From an uncultured bacterium (GTDB lineage: Bacteria > Cloacimonadota > Cloacimonadia > Cloacimonadales > Cloacimonadaceae), in contig CALGPA010000016.1 of NCBI GenBank assembly GCA_937960795.1, forward strand, positions 1-7,511: a DNA stretch of 7,511 bases, in the 5' to 3' direction. Under the pieces are notes generated by a model that saw nothing but the letters and a program-made list of their open reading frames with translations, did not search any database and was not told the DNA's origin. The translations under genes were made by a program, and so were the position numbers. Of the stretch, positions 6,407 to 7,511 are shown piece after piece. Positions within the stretch are counted from its first letter, which is position 1, and each line of letters starts with the position of its first letter.

Positions 6407-7036
6407 CTAATCCTCAGTTGAGTTTTCTACCGTCACCATCCACTGCTCATCCTTGGCCAGGACGGTATCATAATCCCCATATTCCAAAAATCCGGGCTCC
6501 CCATCAAGAAAGACCATCACCCGATAGCTAAAGTGGTTCTGCGGAGTGACGTGATTTACTCTCTTCCATTGGCTGTCGCCGGGAATGATGTCTTCCAAAG
6601 TGGCAATCAGAGTCTGAGAACTGGGCTTGATCTCCCAGATCTCAGCTCTTGAGATCGTCTTCTCGTGATTGTTTATCACCTTGATCGACGCACGATTGGG
6701 ATCCAAATAGGCGTTGAGGGTCTTGCCCGCACGGATCGTGATCTCGGTGTCGTCCACAAATTCATTTTCTTCGCGATCATGCAACGAGAATGTGTGACCG
6801 ACGACCCAAACCGGCACCTTACGTTTGACCTCGCCGGTGAGAAAGCTCTGCGTGTCCGTGTCGATCTTAAACACATGGCTTTCGCCTGCCGGAATAGTCA
6901 CCATATCTCCTGAGTCAACAGTTGTATATACAGGATATGATGTGCGATTTATCATGTTGAAGTCTCCACCCGATTCGCAGGCACTGAGAAATAGTAGCAT
7001 GACTGCGACCACAGCGATGTAGTAGGATCTTTTCAT
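6407..7036 (-). CDS. Outer-envelope lipoprotein of unknown function
   Basis: The protein has 209 residues. A lipoprotein signal peptide (MKRSYY, then a hydrophobic run) ends in the lipobox L17-S-A-C20. Position +2 is Glu, not Asp, so outer-membrane sorting is likely. The mature part looks all-beta. Two segments share a pattern: INRT-----IPAGES at 29-53 and INNH-----IIPGDS at 121-155, with a third related turn IRAGKT at 101-106, suggesting tandem beta-sandwich modules. I recognise no family. The ATG at 7036 is preferred over a GTG three codons upstream (7045), because that GTG is part of the Shine-Dalgarno sequence AAGAGGTG (7050..7043), which is 6 nt from the ATG. It precedes the M16 gene by 24 nt on the same strand, so the two are probably co-transcribed. 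It could help anchor the peptidase or act with it. Confidence 0.85.
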   Translation of the reverse strand: MKRSYYIAVVAVMLLFLSACESGGDFNMINRTSYPVYTTVDSGDMVTIPAGESHVFKIDTDTQSFLTGEVKRKVPVWVVGHTFSLHDREENEFVDDTEITIRAGKTLNAYLDPNRASIKVINNHEKTISRAEIWEIKPSSQTLIATLEDIIPGDSQWKRVNHVTPQNHFSYRVMVFLDGEPGFLEYGDYDTVLAKDEQWMVTVENSTED

Positions 7037-7069
7037 GTCGATCACCTCTTGATACTTGTAGTTAGTCTA

Positions 7070-7096
7070 ATTCTAATGATCTCTTTTAGCTGTCAA
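7070..7096 (-). promoter_or_regulatory. Promoter candidate for the lipoprotein-M16 operon
   Basis: On the minus strand a perfect -35 hexamer, TTGACA (7096..7091), is followed after 15 nt by TAGAAT (7075..7070), which matches the -10 consensus at five of six positions. The spacer is shorter than the ideal 17 nt. A start near 7063 would give a leader of about 27 nt before the ATG at 7036. Confidence 0.5.
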
Positions 7097-7120
7097 GAAA
7101 AAAGCCGATAAGAGCAGAAG

Positions 7121-7136
7121 ATCCACTTAAGTAGAT
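7121..7136. promoter_or_regulatory. 16-bp dyad symmetry between divergent promoters, possible operator
   Basis: The sequence ATCcACTTAAGTaGAT contains a perfect 8-bp palindrome (ACTTAAGT, 7125-7132). Matching ATC/GAT flanks sit beyond one mismatched pair. It is 25 nt upstream of the -35 of the lipoprotein promoter and on the far side from the peroxiredoxin promoter. Placement and symmetry suggest a regulator site, but no regulator can be named. Confidence 0.3.
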
Positions 7137-7265
7137 GTGCAAATCACGAGCTTTATCCCTGCCAAAATACAGCCCTTCACTATATATATGCTTCACATTT
7201 TGGTCACAAAGATCTTTTTTCTTCTCGCGCTTTGCTGCAGAGTGAGGCTATTTGCACAAATCTGT

Positions 7266-7293
7266 TTGCCGAAAGCACAAGCTTCATTATATT
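7266..7293 (+). promoter_or_regulatory. Promoter candidate for the peroxiredoxin gene
   Basis: TTGCCG (7266-7271; four of six -35 positions) and TATATT (7288-7293; five of six -10 positions) are 16 nt apart. An overlapping TATTAT at 7290-7295 would give an 18-nt spacer. A start near 7300 leaves a leader of about 28 nt carrying the RBS. A short dyad, TATAT-N6-ATATA (7288-7303), covers the -10, which may be an operator or simply AT-rich sequence. Confidence 0.4.
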
Positions 7294-7327
7294 ATGTGAT
7301 ATATAGACTACTACAAGGAGAAATATT

Positions 7328-7511
7328 ATGGAACATCAAGGAATGCCTCTGCTTGGGGACAAATTCCCTGAACTTAAAGTCTTAACGACACGTGGCACAA
7401 TGACTTTGCCAAACGATTTGGCGGGAAAATGGTTTGTACTCTTCAGTCATCCGGCTGATTTCACCCCGGTTTGCACCACTGAGTTTGTCGCCTTTCAGAA
7501 TCTATACAAAG
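7328..7511 (+). CDS. Peroxiredoxin, 1-Cys/Prx6 type (partial, cut by the right edge)
   Basis: The first 61 residues of a thiol peroxidase that reduces hydrogen peroxide and organic peroxides are present; the gene continues past the window. The start MEHQGMPLLGDKFPEL leads into the thioredoxin-like fold, and the catalytic motif HPADFTPVCTTEF (41-53) holds the peroxidatic Cys49, with P42 and T46 of the P-x-x-x-T-x-x-C signature. The wording PADFTPVCTTE is typical of the Prx6 subfamily rather than AhpC or BCP. AAGGAG at 7315-7320 lies 7 nt before the ATG. It is transcribed divergently from the lipoprotein-M16 operon. It is probably cytoplasmic, since there is no signal peptide. Whether a resolving Cys exists downstream cannot be seen. 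Confidence 0.93.
   Translation, partial: MEHQGMPLLGDKFPELKVLTTRGTMTLPNDLAGKWFVLFSHPADFTPVCTTEFVAFQNLYK

Noticed and set aside
5414..6421. Plus-strand frame of 335 codons opposite the M16 gene
   Set aside because: It is long, but it is antisense to the signal peptide and HxxEH catalytic lobe of the M16 peptidase. Its translation has no recognisable domain, so it is a shadow of biased codon use.
7137..7385. Plus-strand frame of 82 codons before and over the peroxiredoxin start
   Set aside because: It crosses the peroxiredoxin promoter and RBS in another frame, has no RBS or motif, and is displaced by the clear peroxiredoxin start at 7328.

Overview
The window is about half G+C by eye. It carries ordinary chromosomal genes of a Gram-negative-type (diderm) bacterium: a lipoprotein with a lipobox and a large secreted M16 zinc peptidase point to an outer membrane and periplasm. 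Gene style loosely suggests an FCB-group or Candidatus Cloacimonadota-like anaerobe, but no marker gene here settles the taxonomy. I see no insertion sequence, CRISPR array, tRNA or rRNA.

Layout from left to right. (1) Positions 1-8 hold the first codons of a minus-strand gene that runs off the left edge; a strong ribosome binding site (RBS) marks its start. (2) Positions 9-479 are a long divergent intergenic region with two dyad symmetries, an RNA hairpin and a weak Fur-box-like site. A frame continuous with the next gene stays open across its second half. (3) Positions 480-3379 form a tight plus-strand ferrous-iron operon: a Fur-family regulator, FeoB and a FeoA-domain protein. The genes overlap by 11 and 17 nt. 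The order is unusual, with feoA after feoB, and the FeoA protein has an extra N-terminal Cys cluster (CPCKQGDC). FeoB has an intact P-loop and DLPG motif but a non-canonical G4 motif (SMTD) and no recognisable G5. (4) Positions 3380-3562 lie between convergent genes and hold a strong hairpin terminator. (5) Positions 3563-7036 form a minus-strand two-gene operon: a lipoprotein of unknown function, then 24 nt downstream a 939-residue two-lobed M16 peptidase of PqqL type. (6) Positions 7037-7327 are a second divergent intergenic region with a promoter candidate for each side and a 16-bp dyad between them. (7) From 7328 to the right edge is the start of a 1-Cys (Prx6-type) peroxiredoxin.

Working together: the Fur protein most likely senses iron and controls its own operon, whose products import Fe(II) across the inner membrane using nucleotide hydrolysis in FeoB. 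A peroxiredoxin nearby fits an iron and oxidative-stress neighbourhood, although no sequence evidence ties it to the Fur protein. The lipoprotein and M16 peptidase form a separate envelope module. A link to iron, by analogy with FusC/PqqL proteases, is only a hypothesis. The points most worth checking are the FeoB nucleotide-specificity motifs, the Cys-tagged FeoA and the long leader before fur.
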